Source of the DNA: Larkinella soli
GTDB lineage: Bacteria; Bacteroidota; Bacteroidia; Cytophagales; Spirosomataceae
Assembly: GCF_003703975.1 (NCBI RefSeq)
Contig: NZ_QTJY01000024.1
Span: 19,162 to 83,161, forward strand
Reading direction: 5' to 3'
Length of the DNA: 64,000 nt
Part shown: piece by piece, positions 8,959-17,123 of the stretch
How the letters are laid out: each line of letters starts with the position of its first letter
Position numbering within the stretch: position 1 is the first letter of the stretch
Made by a program: the position numbers and the translations under genes
Notes under the pieces: generated by a model
Databases searched by the model: none
Seen by the model: the letters and a program-made list of their open reading frames with translations, nothing else
What the model was told of the DNA's origin: nothing

Positions 8959-10086
8959 ATGACCGATCAGCGCGACCAGTCTGCCGACCACTTTCTCCGG
9001 CTCATCCAGGCCTCCCGACGCGGCAAGTTCAAAATCTACCTCGGAATGAGCGCCGGGGTCGGCAAAACCTATCGGATGCTTCAGGAAGCCCACGCTCTGC
9101 TGCGGAGCGGAATCGATGTCCGGATTGGTTACATCGAAACGCACCGGCGGGCGGAAACCGAAGCCCTCGTGACGGGCCTGCCGGTGATTCCGCGACGTAC
9201 GCTTTACTACCGGGGACGGGAACTGGAAGAAATGGACCTTCAGACCATTCTGAACCTACACCCCGAACTGGTCCTGGTGGACGAACTCGCCCATACCAAC
9301 ATTCCGGGGTCGAAAAATGAAAAACGCTGGCAGGACGTGCTCGACCTCCTGGATGCCGGCATCAGCGTCATCTCGGCGGTCAATATCCAGCACATCGAGA
9401 GCCTGTACGAGGAAGTCAGGGCCATTTCCGGGGTGGAGGTGGCCGAGCGGGTCCCGGACCGCGTGCTGCAGGGGGCCGACGAGGTGGTCAACATCGACCT
9501 GACGGCCGATGAACTCATTACCCGGCTGCGGGAGGGAAAGATCTACGAACCCGCCAAGGTCCAGACGGCCCTGTCCCATTTTTTCCGGACCGAAACGATC
9601 CTGCAACTGCGGGAACTGGCGCTGCGGGAAGTAGCTTCGGCCGTCGAGCGGAAGATCGAAACCAGCCTGCCGCCGAACGTTCAGGTCCGGCCGGAACGGT
9701 TTCTGGCGGCCGTCGGCACCAACCAGGAAACGGCCCGGCGGGTAATCCGTAAAACGGCCCGGCTGGCCGCCTATTACCATTCCCGCTGGTTCGTGCTGTA
9801 TGTGCAGACGCCCGCCGAAAGCCCGGACCGCATCCGGCTCGACCGCCAGCGGCATCTGATCAACAACCTCAGACTGGCTACCGAACTCGGGGCGGAAGTG
9901 ATCCGGACCCGGGGAACCGACGTGGTCGGCTGCATCGTCCAGGAAGTGGAAAAACGAAACGTGACGACCGTGTGCATCGGCAAACCGCATTTTAACCTGA
10001 TCCAGGTAATTCTGCGTACGTTTGCTTTCCGCCGGCTGCTCAACCGCCTGTCCGAATCCGACACCGATCTGATCATTCTTTCCTGA
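8959..10086 (+). CDS. kdpD: KdpD-type cytosolic sensor module without kinase domain
   Basis: The 375-residue protein corresponds to the N-terminal half of classical KdpD (about 900 residues in E. coli). It has the KdpD ATP-binding domain with Walker A GMSAGVGKT near residue 30, and LVLVDELAHTN and SAVNIQHIESL. A universal-stress-protein-like domain follows from about residue 250 to the end. There are no transmembrane helices, HisKA or HATPase regions. The kinase functions are probably supplied by the next gene, 16 nt downstream. It likely senses cytosolic K+ or ionic strength and modulates that kinase. Confidence 0.88.
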   Translation: MTDQRDQSADHFLRLIQASRRGKFKIYLGMSAGVGKTYRMLQEAHALLRSGIDVRIGYIETHRRAETEALVTGLPVIPRRTLYYRGRELEEMDLQTILNLHPELVLVDELAHTNIPGSKNEKRWQDVLDLLDAGISVISAVNIQHIESLYEEVRAISGVEVAERVPDRVLQGADEVVNIDLTADELITRLREGKIYEPAKVQTALSHFFRTETILQLRELALREVASAVERKIETSLPPNVQVRPERFLAAVGTNQETARRVIRKTARLAAYYHSRWFVLYVQTPAESPDRIRLDRQRHLINNLRLATELGAEVIRTRGTDVVGCIVQEVEKRNVTTVCIGKPHFNLIQVILRTFAFRRLLNRLSESDTDLIILS

Positions 10087-10102
10087 AAAAACGAAAACCG
10101 GC

Positions 10103-11848
10103 ATGTCGATCAAAGCTAAAATATCGCTCGCGCTGACGTTCATGTTTGCGGTCATCCTGACCCTGGCCGGACTGGAAGCCTATTACCTTAACCAGCTCAC
10201 CAACGATTCGCAGGCTATTCTGAAAGACAATTACATCTCCCTCGAATACGTCGCGACCATGCACCGGGCGATCTCGTCCCCCGGCGATCCGGACGCACTG
10301 ACCGACTTTGAAACCAGTCTGAAAAAGCAGGAAGGCAACCTGACCGAGGTCGGTGAGCAGGAACTGACCACCATCCTGCGCCGGGAGTTCGAACGGCTGC
10401 GGGTCGGCCCCCGCGATTCGGCCAGTGTCGGGCGCATCCGGCAGGCGTTGTTCGGGCTGGAAGACCTGAACCGGCAGGCGATGGTTCGCAAAAACGAAGT
10501 GGCCAAAGAGACCGCCCGCAGTGCCCTGCTCTGGCTGGCGATGGTCGGCACGTTCTGTTTCCTGGTCCTGTTTTCGTTCATCATCAACGTCCCGGGTTAC
10601 ATTGCCGACCCGCTGCGGGAGCTGACGCGCGGCATCCGGAACATTGCCGAACGGAACTTCGAGGAACGGCTGCACTTTCGCTCGGACGACGAGTTCGGGG
10701 AGCTGGCCCGCTCCTTCAACTCGATGGCCCAGAAGCTGGACGAATACGAGCACTCCAGTCTGGCGAAGGTGCTTTATGAAAAACGGCGGATCGATACCCT
10801 GATCCAGATCATGAGTGAAGGCATTATCGGCCTAGACGAAAACCGTCATATCCTGTTTGCCAATCCCGTCGCCTGTCGGCTGCTCGGGGTGGAGGAGTCG
10901 GGGCTGGTGGGCCGGTACGGGCCGGATGTGGCCGCTTCCAACGACCTCATGCGCACGCTCATCCAGGAAGTCATGACCGGGCCGGCCGAACCGGCCGACG
11001 ATCCCGGCAACCGGGGCATCCTGAAAATCTTCGACCAGGGAAAGGAAAGCTATTTTACCCGGCATACGCATACCGTCAGGGTGACCCGGACCGGGGAAGA
11101 AGAATCCGAACAGGCCGGGTATGTGATCGTGCTGGAGAACATCACGCCCTATAAGGAACTCGACCTGGCCAAAACCAACTTCATCGCCACCATCTCTCAC
11201 GAGCTGAAAACTCCGCTTTCCAGTATTATGATGAGCCTGAAACTGCTGGAAGACCGGCGGGTTGGTTCCCTCAACGGGGAGCAGGAGCAACTGGTCGGGA
11301 ATGTCCGAACCGAGACCGGGCGGTTGCTCAACCTGACCGGCGAACTGCTCAACATGGCGCAGGTAGAATCCGGACAGATTCAGCTGAACCTTCAATCGGT
11401 ACGGCCGGCCGAACTGGTCGACTATGCCGCCGGCGCCCTCCGTACGCCGGCCGAAGAAAAACGCGTGCCGATTCGGAAAAGTCTCCCGGCCGACCTGCCG
11501 CCGGTCCGGGCCGACCCCGACAAAGCCTCGTGGGTATTGATCAATTTTATTTCGAACGCGGTCCGTCACAGTCCGGAAGGAAGCGCCGTCGAGATTTCGG
11601 TTCGGACCGTTCCGGGGGAGGAGGGGGTCGAATTCCGGGTTCGGGACCACGGGCCGGGCATCCGGCCCGAACACCGGAGCCGCGTATTCGACCGGTATTT
11701 CAGGGCACCCGGATCGAACGGCGGCACCGGCCTGGGGCTGGCCATCTCCAGCGATTTCATCCGCAGCATGAACGGCCAGATCGGCCTCGACACCACCGTG
11801 ACCGAGGGGGCGGCTTTTTACTTCCGGCTCCCGACCGCGATTCCCTAA
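10103..11848 (+). CDS. Membrane HAMP-PAS sensor histidine kinase, partner of the KdpD module
   Basis: A 581-residue kinase: transmembrane helix near residues 8-28, periplasmic helical region, second helix near 150-170, HAMP, PAS domain (about 230-350), HisKA with His366 in ISHELKTPL, and HATPase with NFISNAVRHS, DHGPGI and GTGLGLAI boxes. It is the last gene of the kdp cluster and follows the KdpD sensor module closely. It is the best candidate to phosphorylate the NtrC-type regulator at the cluster start. The gene converges on the PAP2 gene 12 nt away. Confidence 0.88.
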   Translation: MSIKAKISLALTFMFAVILTLAGLEAYYLNQLTNDSQAILKDNYISLEYVATMHRAISSPGDPDALTDFETSLKKQEGNLTEVGEQELTTILRREFERLRVGPRDSASVGRIRQALFGLEDLNRQAMVRKNEVAKETARSALLWLAMVGTFCFLVLFSFIINVPGYIADPLRELTRGIRNIAERNFEERLHFRSDDEFGELARSFNSMAQKLDEYEHSSLAKVLYEKRRIDTLIQIMSEGIIGLDENRHILFANPVACRLLGVEESGLVGRYGPDVAASNDLMRTLIQEVMTGPAEPADDPGNRGILKIFDQGKESYFTRHTHTVRVTRTGEEESEQAGYVIVLENITPYKELDLAKTNFIATISHELKTPLSSIMMSLKLLEDRRVGSLNGEQEQLVGNVRTETGRLLNLTGELLNMAQVESGQIQLNLQSVRPAELVDYAAGALRTPAEEKRVPIRKSLPADLPPVRADPDKASWVLINFISNAVRHSPEGSAVEISVRTVPGEEGVEFRVRDHGPGIRPEHRSRVFDRYFRAPGSNGGTGLGLAISSDFIRSMNGQIGLDTTVTEGAAFYFRLPTAIP

Positions 11849-11860
11849 CCCAGTGATTGT

Positions 11861-12739
11861 TCAGAAACGGAGCACCACCCCGGCCCCGGAGCCGCCCACC
11901 GTCGGTTGCAGGGAAAGGCCCCGTTTGGCTTTCACACGGGGGTAGAGCCGAACGACCGTCTCGGCAAAGGCAACGCCCATAGCGGTTCCAAGCAGGACAT
12001 CCGACAGCCAGTGGGCCCCGACGTAAATCCGGGAGAGGCCCGTCAGAATCGGCAGGGTGTAGAAGAACACCCGCAAAGGCACCGGCCCGACCTGGTGGGC
12101 CAGCACCCAGAAGGTTGCCGTCGCCAGGGTGGCGTGGCCCGAGGGAAACGAGTGGTAGGCGATACCGCCAAACGGGTTCAGGTGAAGGTTGCCGCGGTCG
12201 GCATTGGGCCGGGGCCGCCCGACTACTTCCTTGAGGGCGGTTTGCAGAAGCCCTGAGGTGGTTACGGACGCCACGACCATGATGCCGGTGTCGCGCAGCC
12301 AGGTGCTGTTGAAAAGTACACCCGTCCCCCAGAGACTAAGCATGATCGGGTAATTCAGCTGCGGCCGTCCGAGCAGATATCCGGCCCGTTCGAATCGGTC
12401 GAGGGTGGGGGTGTGGTTATCAAGCATGAAGCGGTAGACCCGCTTTTCGACCAGCAGGGCGGTGGCGGAAACGGCCAGAACCCCGCCCAGACGCACGAAA
12501 TCCCGTTTTTGCCAGTGGGCCGGCTGCGCATAGGTCCGGAGGATGGTCCGGGCCGTGTTTGAACCGTCGGTTGCGACCCGCTTCAGCAGACCCTGTTTGG
12601 GAAGGGGCTGGGGGAGGGTCAGGCTGTCGGTTGAGGAGGCAACGGCCGTCGTATCCTGCGGGAATGCTTGCCGAGTCAGGCCGGTCAGGGCCAGTGCCGC
12701 CAGAAGCGCAGCCGCCCGATAGGTTGGTTTCATTCCCAT
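11861..12739 (-). CDS. PAP2-family membrane-associated phosphatase
   Basis: A 292-residue protein with an N-terminal signal peptide and hydrophobic segments. All three phosphatase signature motifs are present in order: KEVVGRPRP, SFPSGHAT, and SRIYVGAHWLSD. Family members dephosphorylate lipid phosphates such as phosphatidic acid or undecaprenyl pyrophosphate at the membrane or in the periplasm. The substrate cannot be told from sequence. The translation could start at either of two methionines two residues apart. It is convergent with the kdp kinase, with no clear terminator in the 12-nt gap. Confidence 0.9.
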   Translation of the reverse strand: MGMKPTYRAAALLAALALTGLTRQAFPQDTTAVASSTDSLTLPQPLPKQGLLKRVATDGSNTARTILRTYAQPAHWQKRDFVRLGGVLAVSATALLVEKRVYRFMLDNHTPTLDRFERAGYLLGRPQLNYPIMLSLWGTGVLFNSTWLRDTGIMVVASVTTSGLLQTALKEVVGRPRPNADRGNLHLNPFGGIAYHSFPSGHATLATATFWVLAHQVGPVPLRVFFYTLPILTGLSRIYVGAHWLSDVLLGTAMGVAFAETVVRLYPRVKAKRGLSLQPTVGGSGAGVVLRF

Positions 12740-12901
12740 AAGAAAAGGTGCTGGTACGTGTTGAGAACGGTTTGGCCTGGAAATGAGCCGGTTTTGGGCC
12801 GAATCCTCATTTTATCGAACGCCCCTGTCTGTCCAAACTCCTGAAAACGCATCTTTATCGTCAAGTCATCGAGTGCAAGCAGCCGTGTCTACCATGAAAT
12901 T

Positions 12902-12932
12902 AAAGCCGGGCCCTGATGGGGTCCGGCTTTTT
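12902..12932 (+). terminator. Intrinsic-terminator-like hairpin
   Basis: AAAGCCGGGCCC and its near-complement form a 12-bp stem around a TGAT loop, followed by a TTTTT run. No recognised gene precedes it on the plus strand, so it may end a small RNA. Confidence 0.5.
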
Positions 12933-12998
12933 CCGGACACGTTGTTTTTCGAGGTTCCTTTCTATATTGACGCCCAAATATAAAGTTCAAGTACGTGT

Positions 12999-13034
12999 AA
13001 AAGCCGGGAACCGCTGGAATCCGGCTTTTTTCTT
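12999..13034 (+). terminator. Second intrinsic-terminator-like hairpin
   Basis: A 9-bp stem AAAAGCCGG/CCGGCTTTT is followed by TTTCTTTT. The stem shares its core with the hairpin about 97 bp upstream. A weak Bacteroidota-like promoter (TTG at 12942, TATATTG at 12963) lies just upstream, so a transcript of roughly 55 nt is conceivable. Confidence 0.5.
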
Positions 13035-13081
13035 TTGGTCCGGTCGTTAAAAGGGGGTTGTTTAGGGAAACGCTTTTGCCC

Positions 13082-13160
13082 TCCCGACGCAGGAGGGACC
13101 CTGTGGCCTGTTAACCCATCCTTGTGAGCGCTGAAGCCCTGGATCTCTCCTGCGTCGGGA
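13082..13160. repeat. Inverted repeat with TCCTGCGTCGGGA arms
   Basis: TCCCGACGCAGGAG at 13082-13095 is perfectly complementary to 13147-13160, enclosing about 51 nt. The arm resembles the short dispersed palindromic repeats common in intergenic regions of Bacteroidota (CTCCTxCGTCGGxATGA type). It is immediately followed by a second, larger palindrome. Copy number in the genome cannot be seen here. Confidence 0.65.
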
Positions 13161-13179
13161 TGATAAACCGTGCCCAGCC

Positions 13180-13286
13180 GGACCACCCCCCAACCCCCTC
13201 CTTGGTAAGGAGGGGGAGAGCGCTGCCCGATTCCAACCCTGCGGAGCCACCCCCTCCTTGCCAAGGAGGGGGCCGGGGGGTGGTCC
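13180..13286. repeat. 107-bp palindromic repeat with nested CCCCCTCCTTGG hairpins
   Basis: The outer arms (13180-13205 and 13261-13286) match in about 24 of 26 positions as an inverted repeat. Each arm also contains its own hairpin, CCCCCTCCTTGGTAAGGAGGGGG and CCCCCTCCTTGCCAAGGAGGGGG in spirit. The nested structure is typical of REP/MITE-like non-coding elements. It encodes no protein. Confidence 0.75.
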
Positions 13287-13897
13287 GGCAGGGGGGGTGG
13301 TATGGTGGCCCTTGTTCCCCAGGATGCTCCATCCGACCTGGAAGCAAAAACCCTTCCCAAACAAGCTCTAAAGGGTCCAGGAAGAGGGCTATTGCCGTCC
13401 AATGGGTATAAAAATTCCGCCCTTCCAGAAAAAATTCAAGAACGGTGTCACATAGCCGACGAAACGGGAACGTTGGGTAAATCAGAAGCTGAATACCCCT
13501 CTAACAAATTTAATGCCGGTTTCAGGCCGGTCAGGATAGGCTTGCAGCCGCTGAACGAACCGGAAAATCAATCCGTTTAGCGTCCGGTACCGGCTTGTTT
13601 TTTTTCTAAATCATCTGTTTATAAAGAGTTTGTATTTTTCTCAGTATATAAGTTCATCCAAAAAGAAGTGATTTTTCGGTCAGCCGGAGAGGGGGAGCCA
13701 AAAGACCCGGTTATTGTCTGGTACCGAAGCAAAGAAAATTTACCGAAAGGCAGGCTTGGGGAAATAGTATTTTTAAAAATGGACATTCGATCATGATAAG
13801 GGTTTTGTACTTCGACAAGCGGGCATTGACTTCAAAATTTGGTTTTGTTTAACTTTTGCCTGACAAACGCAGCACCTACCTTCCCTTTGAAGCGCCT

Positions 13898-14194
13898 ATG
13901 AAACTCTCGGCTGACGGTTATTTTCTTCTCCGAAACGCCATACTGGCCCATCAGGACCAGCCTCAGTTCGTCAAGCGATGCCAATGCATCCTTTTCCTTT
14001 CCCTGGGTATGACGCCTACCGAGGTGATGACTCTGTTCAAGATCAATCGACGGGCGGTTAACAAATGGGTCCAGTTCTACCAGCGGGACGGTCTGGCCGG
14101 GCTGATGGACCGCTATGGTCAGGGGGTGAAAGAAGGCCTCCCTGCCGGGGCTGCTCCCGACCTGCCCGGCCGGCCTGAACCCGCCGGCTGCTGA
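13898..14194 (+). CDS. Orphan helix-turn-helix protein like the N-terminus of IS630 transposases
   Basis: From ATG 13898 the 98-residue product has an IS630/Tc1-type N-terminal DNA-binding domain. A first helix region carries FVKRCQCILFLSLGMTPTEVM, then a helix-turn-helix INRRAVNKWVQFYQRDGLAGLMDR. The catalytic DDE domain expected after about residue 80 is missing, and the tail is a Gly/Pro-rich sequence that looks out of frame. It is therefore probably a remnant of a transposase, though a stand-alone regulator is possible. The frame is open upstream to TTG 13856, but ATG 13898 fits the family start. Confidence 0.55.
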   Translation: MKLSADGYFLLRNAILAHQDQPQFVKRCQCILFLSLGMTPTEVMTLFKINRRAVNKWVQFYQRDGLAGLMDRYGQGVKEGLPAGAAPDLPGRPEPAGC

Positions 14195-14250
14195 CGGTTC
14201 CGGCGTTTATTCCTCCGCGTGATTTGCTTTCCAACCCTGGCTGTTCTTTA

Positions 14251-14505
14251 ATGGAGAATCTGTACATCTATTGTTTTCGAAAGCATTACAAGATCCTTCC
14301 CTGCTCGACCATCCAGGAAGGCCTTCAGCGTCTGACGGACCTGGGCCTGGTGGACGGCATCGAGCCGATCGGGGTCTACAACCCGAAAAGCCGGCGGATG
14401 GTCTGGCATCCGTACTATGAAGTCGGCCTTCGTGAGGCCGGCCGGCATCACGCCCAGGTTACCAAACTGATGATTACCTTTGGCGCCGCTGCCGCCGAAA
14501 GTTGA
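14251..14505 (+). CDS. Hypothetical protein, 84 residues
   Basis: I do not recognise this family. The product begins MENLYIYCFRKHYKILP and contains a plausible small alpha/beta domain. It carries several aromatic and basic residues around WHPYYEVGLREAGRHHAQ and ends in an alanine-rich tail. There is no signal peptide or membrane segment. ATG 14251 was chosen over TTG 14224. It follows the transposase-like remnant by 56 nt and precedes the RsbQ-like gene by about 180 nt, so it may belong to the same accessory patch. Confidence 0.45.
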   Translation: MENLYIYCFRKHYKILPCSTIQEGLQRLTDLGLVDGIEPIGVYNPKSRRMVWHPYYEVGLREAGRHHAQVTKLMITFGAAAAES

Positions 14506-14685
14506 ATCCGTTTCGTCCGGCTTCCTGATCCTTTGCCGGTTTTTTATCGCCTTAGGGGGCGACAGGACCACAAAATAAGTATTCCCTCCCAGGGCAACTC
14601 ATTCGGCGGGAAATTCCTGATTTTCTGTTCATTTCCGTATTTTCGTGGAAGGCAAGCGAACCACCGGAGTCGGTACGGAACAGGT

Positions 14686-15507
14686 ATGAACGTGGAAATG
14701 GACATTATCAGGCGGAGTAATGTGAAGGTGTGGGGTTCAGGCAGCCGGACGCTCCTGTTTGCGCACGGATTCGGGTGCGATCAGAATATGTGGCGGTTCG
14801 TCACCCCGGCTTTCGAGAACCACTTCCGGATCGTTACTTTCGATTATGTCGGCTGCGGGAAATCCGACCTGACCGCCTACCACCCCGACCGGTATGCCAA
14901 TCTGAACGGCTATGTGCAGGACGTTCTGGAAATCTGCCGGACGCTGGACCTGAAAAACGTCATCTTTGTCGGGCACTCGGTGAGCAGCATGATCGGCCTT
15001 CTGGCTTCGATCAAGGAGCCGGACCGGTTCGAGCGGCTGATTCTGATCGGCCCTTCGCCCTGTTACATCAACGAGCCCCCCGACTACGTGGGCGGTTTTG
15101 AACGGAAAGACATCGAAGAACTGCTGGAGACCATGGAGCGCAATTACATCGGCTGGGCCAACTTCCTGGCCCCCGTGGTGATGAATCGCCCCGACTCGCC
15201 CCATCTGGCCGAAGAACTGACCGAAAGCTTCTGCTCGACCGATCCGTATATAGCCGGCCGTTTTGCCCGGGCTACCTTTCTCTCCGACAACCGCCGGGAC
15301 CTGCCCTTCAGCCGCAAACCGACGCTGGTCATGCAGTGTTCAGAAGACCTGATCGCTCCGCTAACCGTGGGCGATTATCTGCACCGGAACCTGCCGAACA
15401 GCCGGCTGGTGGTGCTGCGGGCCACCGGACATTGCCCGCACCTGAGTGCGCCCGACGAAACGATTCAGGTCATGACGGAGTATCTCGGCACTCCCTCCCT
15501 CAACTGA
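14686..15507 (+). CDS. rsbQ: RsbQ-type alpha/beta hydrolase, signalling partner of a PAS protein
   Basis: The 273-residue product matches RsbQ closely along its length: FAHGFGCDQNMWR oxyanion region, nucleophile Ser98 in GHSVS, acid in QCSEDLIAPL, and the catalytic His in ATGHCPHLS. In Bacillus, RsbQ activates the PAS phosphatase RsbP; plant KAI2/D14 receptors share the fold. Here a PAS histidine kinase begins 7 nt after the stop, so the ligand-PAS partnership seems kept with a different output. The frame opens at 14533, but ATG 14686 (or 14698) matches the family N-terminus. Confidence 0.88.
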   Translation: MNVEMDIIRRSNVKVWGSGSRTLLFAHGFGCDQNMWRFVTPAFENHFRIVTFDYVGCGKSDLTAYHPDRYANLNGYVQDVLEICRTLDLKNVIFVGHSVSSMIGLLASIKEPDRFERLILIGPSPCYINEPPDYVGGFERKDIEELLETMERNYIGWANFLAPVVMNRPDSPHLAEELTESFCSTDPYIAGRFARATFLSDNRRDLPFSRKPTLVMQCSEDLIAPLTVGDYLHRNLPNSRLVVLRATGHCPHLSAPDETIQVMTEYLGTPSLN

Positions 15508-15514
15508 TTTCGGC

Positions 15515-16738
15515 ATGGATGTCCTGACGGATGAGGCTCTGGACCTGGCCCCCTGCGGATATTTCGAGTTTACCGACGACGGGAATCTGGTCCGGTGCAA
15601 TACCACCCTGCTGGAACAACTGGGATTTGCTTCGGAAGAACTGACCGGCCGGAACGTGGAAACGCTGTTCACGCTGGCAAACCGAATTTTTTACCAGACG
15701 CACTTTTTTCCGCTGCTGAAGCTTCACGGCCGGGCGGAAGAAATCTTTGTGACCCTTCGGGCGAAAGACGGCAGCGATTTGCCGGTGCTGATCAATGCGG
15801 TCCGGCGCCCGGCGGAAAGCGGGTTCGTCAACGTCTGCGTCGCCATCCCCGTCCGGCAGCGCAGAAAGTACGAGGATGAAATACTCCAGGCCAAAAAAGT
15901 GGCCCAGAAGGCCCTGGAAGAGAACAATGAACTCATTACGGCCAAAGAGCAGCTCGAAGCCCACCGGTATATCCTCGATCATAAGCTGGCTCTTTTCAAG
16001 CAGAGAAATCAGGATCTGATCCAGCTCAACAGGGTCATAACCCACGATCTTCAGGAGCCGCTCCGGAAAATCATGCTTTTTGTCGATAAGCTCCGTCTGG
16101 ATGAAGGCATCCGGTTGTCGGCTTCCGGGGAGCAGGTCATCGAACGGATTACGAAGGCCAGCCGCCTGCTGAAAGATCTGATCAGCGGCCTCCGGGAGTT
16201 CGTCACCTTCGACGTGACGGAAAATCCGCCCTCCTCGGTCGATCTGAATCAGGTCGTCGCCAAAGCCCGGGACCTGGTTATCCGGGAAACCGGCTTTGGA
16301 GCCGTCGACCTGAAAATGTCCGAACTGCCGGTCATCGAAGGATTCGGCGAGCAGCTTCAGCTGCTTTTTTACCACCTGCTGTCCAATTCCGTCAAATTCC
16401 GCCGGACCGACCTGCCCACCGTGCGGGTGGAAATTCGAAGCAGCATCGTGCAGGACAACCAGTTCCGGATTCTGAAAGACCGCTACCATTACGTCGATTT
16501 TGTCCGGCTCGTCTATACCGACGAGGGACAGGGCTTCGACACCCGTTATACGCCCGGTCTGTTCCAGATCCGGAAGAAGCTCGACGCCCGAACCGAAGGG
16601 CTGGGCTTCGGGCTGGCCTACTGCAAAAAGATCGTTGAAAACCATAACGGCTCCATTTCGACCGAATCGGAGCCGGGAAAAGGCACCCGGTTCATCATTT
16701 TGCTTCCCTTCCGCCAGTCCGATCAGGCTTTTATCTGA
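15515..16738 (+). CDS. PAS-domain sensor histidine kinase paired with RsbQ
   Basis: A soluble 407-residue kinase: PAS domain (about residues 10-110), coiled coil (about 115-170), HisKA with His177 in ITHDLQEPLRK, and HATPase with LLSNSVKFRR, DEGQGF and GLGFGLAYCK. No membrane helix is present. The start is 7 nt after the rsbQ stop, indicating one operon. In the Bacillus RsbQ-RsbP pair the PAS domain receives the signal from RsbQ; I infer the same here with phosphotransfer as output. No receiver gene is adjacent. Confidence 0.88.
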   Translation: MDVLTDEALDLAPCGYFEFTDDGNLVRCNTTLLEQLGFASEELTGRNVETLFTLANRIFYQTHFFPLLKLHGRAEEIFVTLRAKDGSDLPVLINAVRRPAESGFVNVCVAIPVRQRRKYEDEILQAKKVAQKALEENNELITAKEQLEAHRYILDHKLALFKQRNQDLIQLNRVITHDLQEPLRKIMLFVDKLRLDEGIRLSASGEQVIERITKASRLLKDLISGLREFVTFDVTENPPSSVDLNQVVAKARDLVIRETGFGAVDLKMSELPVIEGFGEQLQLLFYHLLSNSVKFRRTDLPTVRVEIRSSIVQDNQFRILKDRYHYVDFVRLVYTDEGQGFDTRYTPGLFQIRKKLDARTEGLGFGLAYCKKIVENHNGSISTESEPGKGTRFIILLPFRQSDQAFI

Positions 16739-16757
16739 ACCGGAATCCGGCATCGGT

Positions 16758-16976
16758 TCAGTCGCGGTTCTGCTCCGTTCCGGACGTTTCCGTGCCGGGT
16801 TCGCCCTCCGAGCCGGTACCGTATCCCGACCCGTAAGACCCTCCGCCCTGAACGTTTCCTTCCGCTTCGGTGGGCGTAAAGTCGCCGTCCGAATCGTTGC
16901 CGGTCCGGTCGGATTCGCTGCCTTCTTCCGGATGCTCGCCCGGGACAAGCTGGTTGTTCACTTTCTGAATTTCCAT
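16758..16976 (-). CDS. Small acidic, glycine/serine-rich hypothetical protein
   Basis: A 72-residue product from ATG 16976. An N-terminal polar helix (MEIQKVNNQLVPGEHPEEG) is followed by a disordered acidic region rich in Gly, Ser, Asp, Glu and Thr, with GGGSYGSGYGTG near residue 50. No signal peptide or known domain is visible. The frame is open further upstream to 17195, but that would overlap the lipoprotein gene on the other strand. It converges with the PAS kinase gene 20 nt away. Similar Gly-rich small proteins occur in Cytophagales; function is unknown. Confidence 0.5.
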   Translation of the reverse strand: MEIQKVNNQLVPGEHPEEGSESDRTGNDSDGDFTPTEAEGNVQGGGSYGSGYGTGSEGEPGTETSGTEQNRD

Positions 16977-17123
16977 GTTGGAATGAATGTTCGTTTGATT
17001 CTCAACCCGGCCCCGGCGGCTTTGTTTCCGGTCCGGGCTGAAAATAGTTAAAAAGCGTTCCCTCCCTTGTCGCGTTTTAGGAATCCGTATCGTCATGGAG
17101 ATGAAACCAAAATAATTCATACC

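Larger units (their letters stand above)
12740..13897. other. Long intergenic region with hairpins and palindromic repeats, no convincing gene
   Basis: This stretch of more than 1.1 kb holds two terminator-like hairpins (12902-12932, 12999-13034) and two palindromic repeats (13082-13160, 13180-13286). An AT-richer tail (about 13590-13860) precedes the next gene. Short open frames over the repeats encode proline/glycine-rich translations of the palindromes on both strands and are not credible genes. Nothing else was recognised. Confidence 0.7.

Noticed and set aside
12962..13580. Several overlapping open frames over the intergenic repeats
   Set aside because: They translate the palindromes into Pro/Gly-rich strings on both strands and lack start-site or family support.
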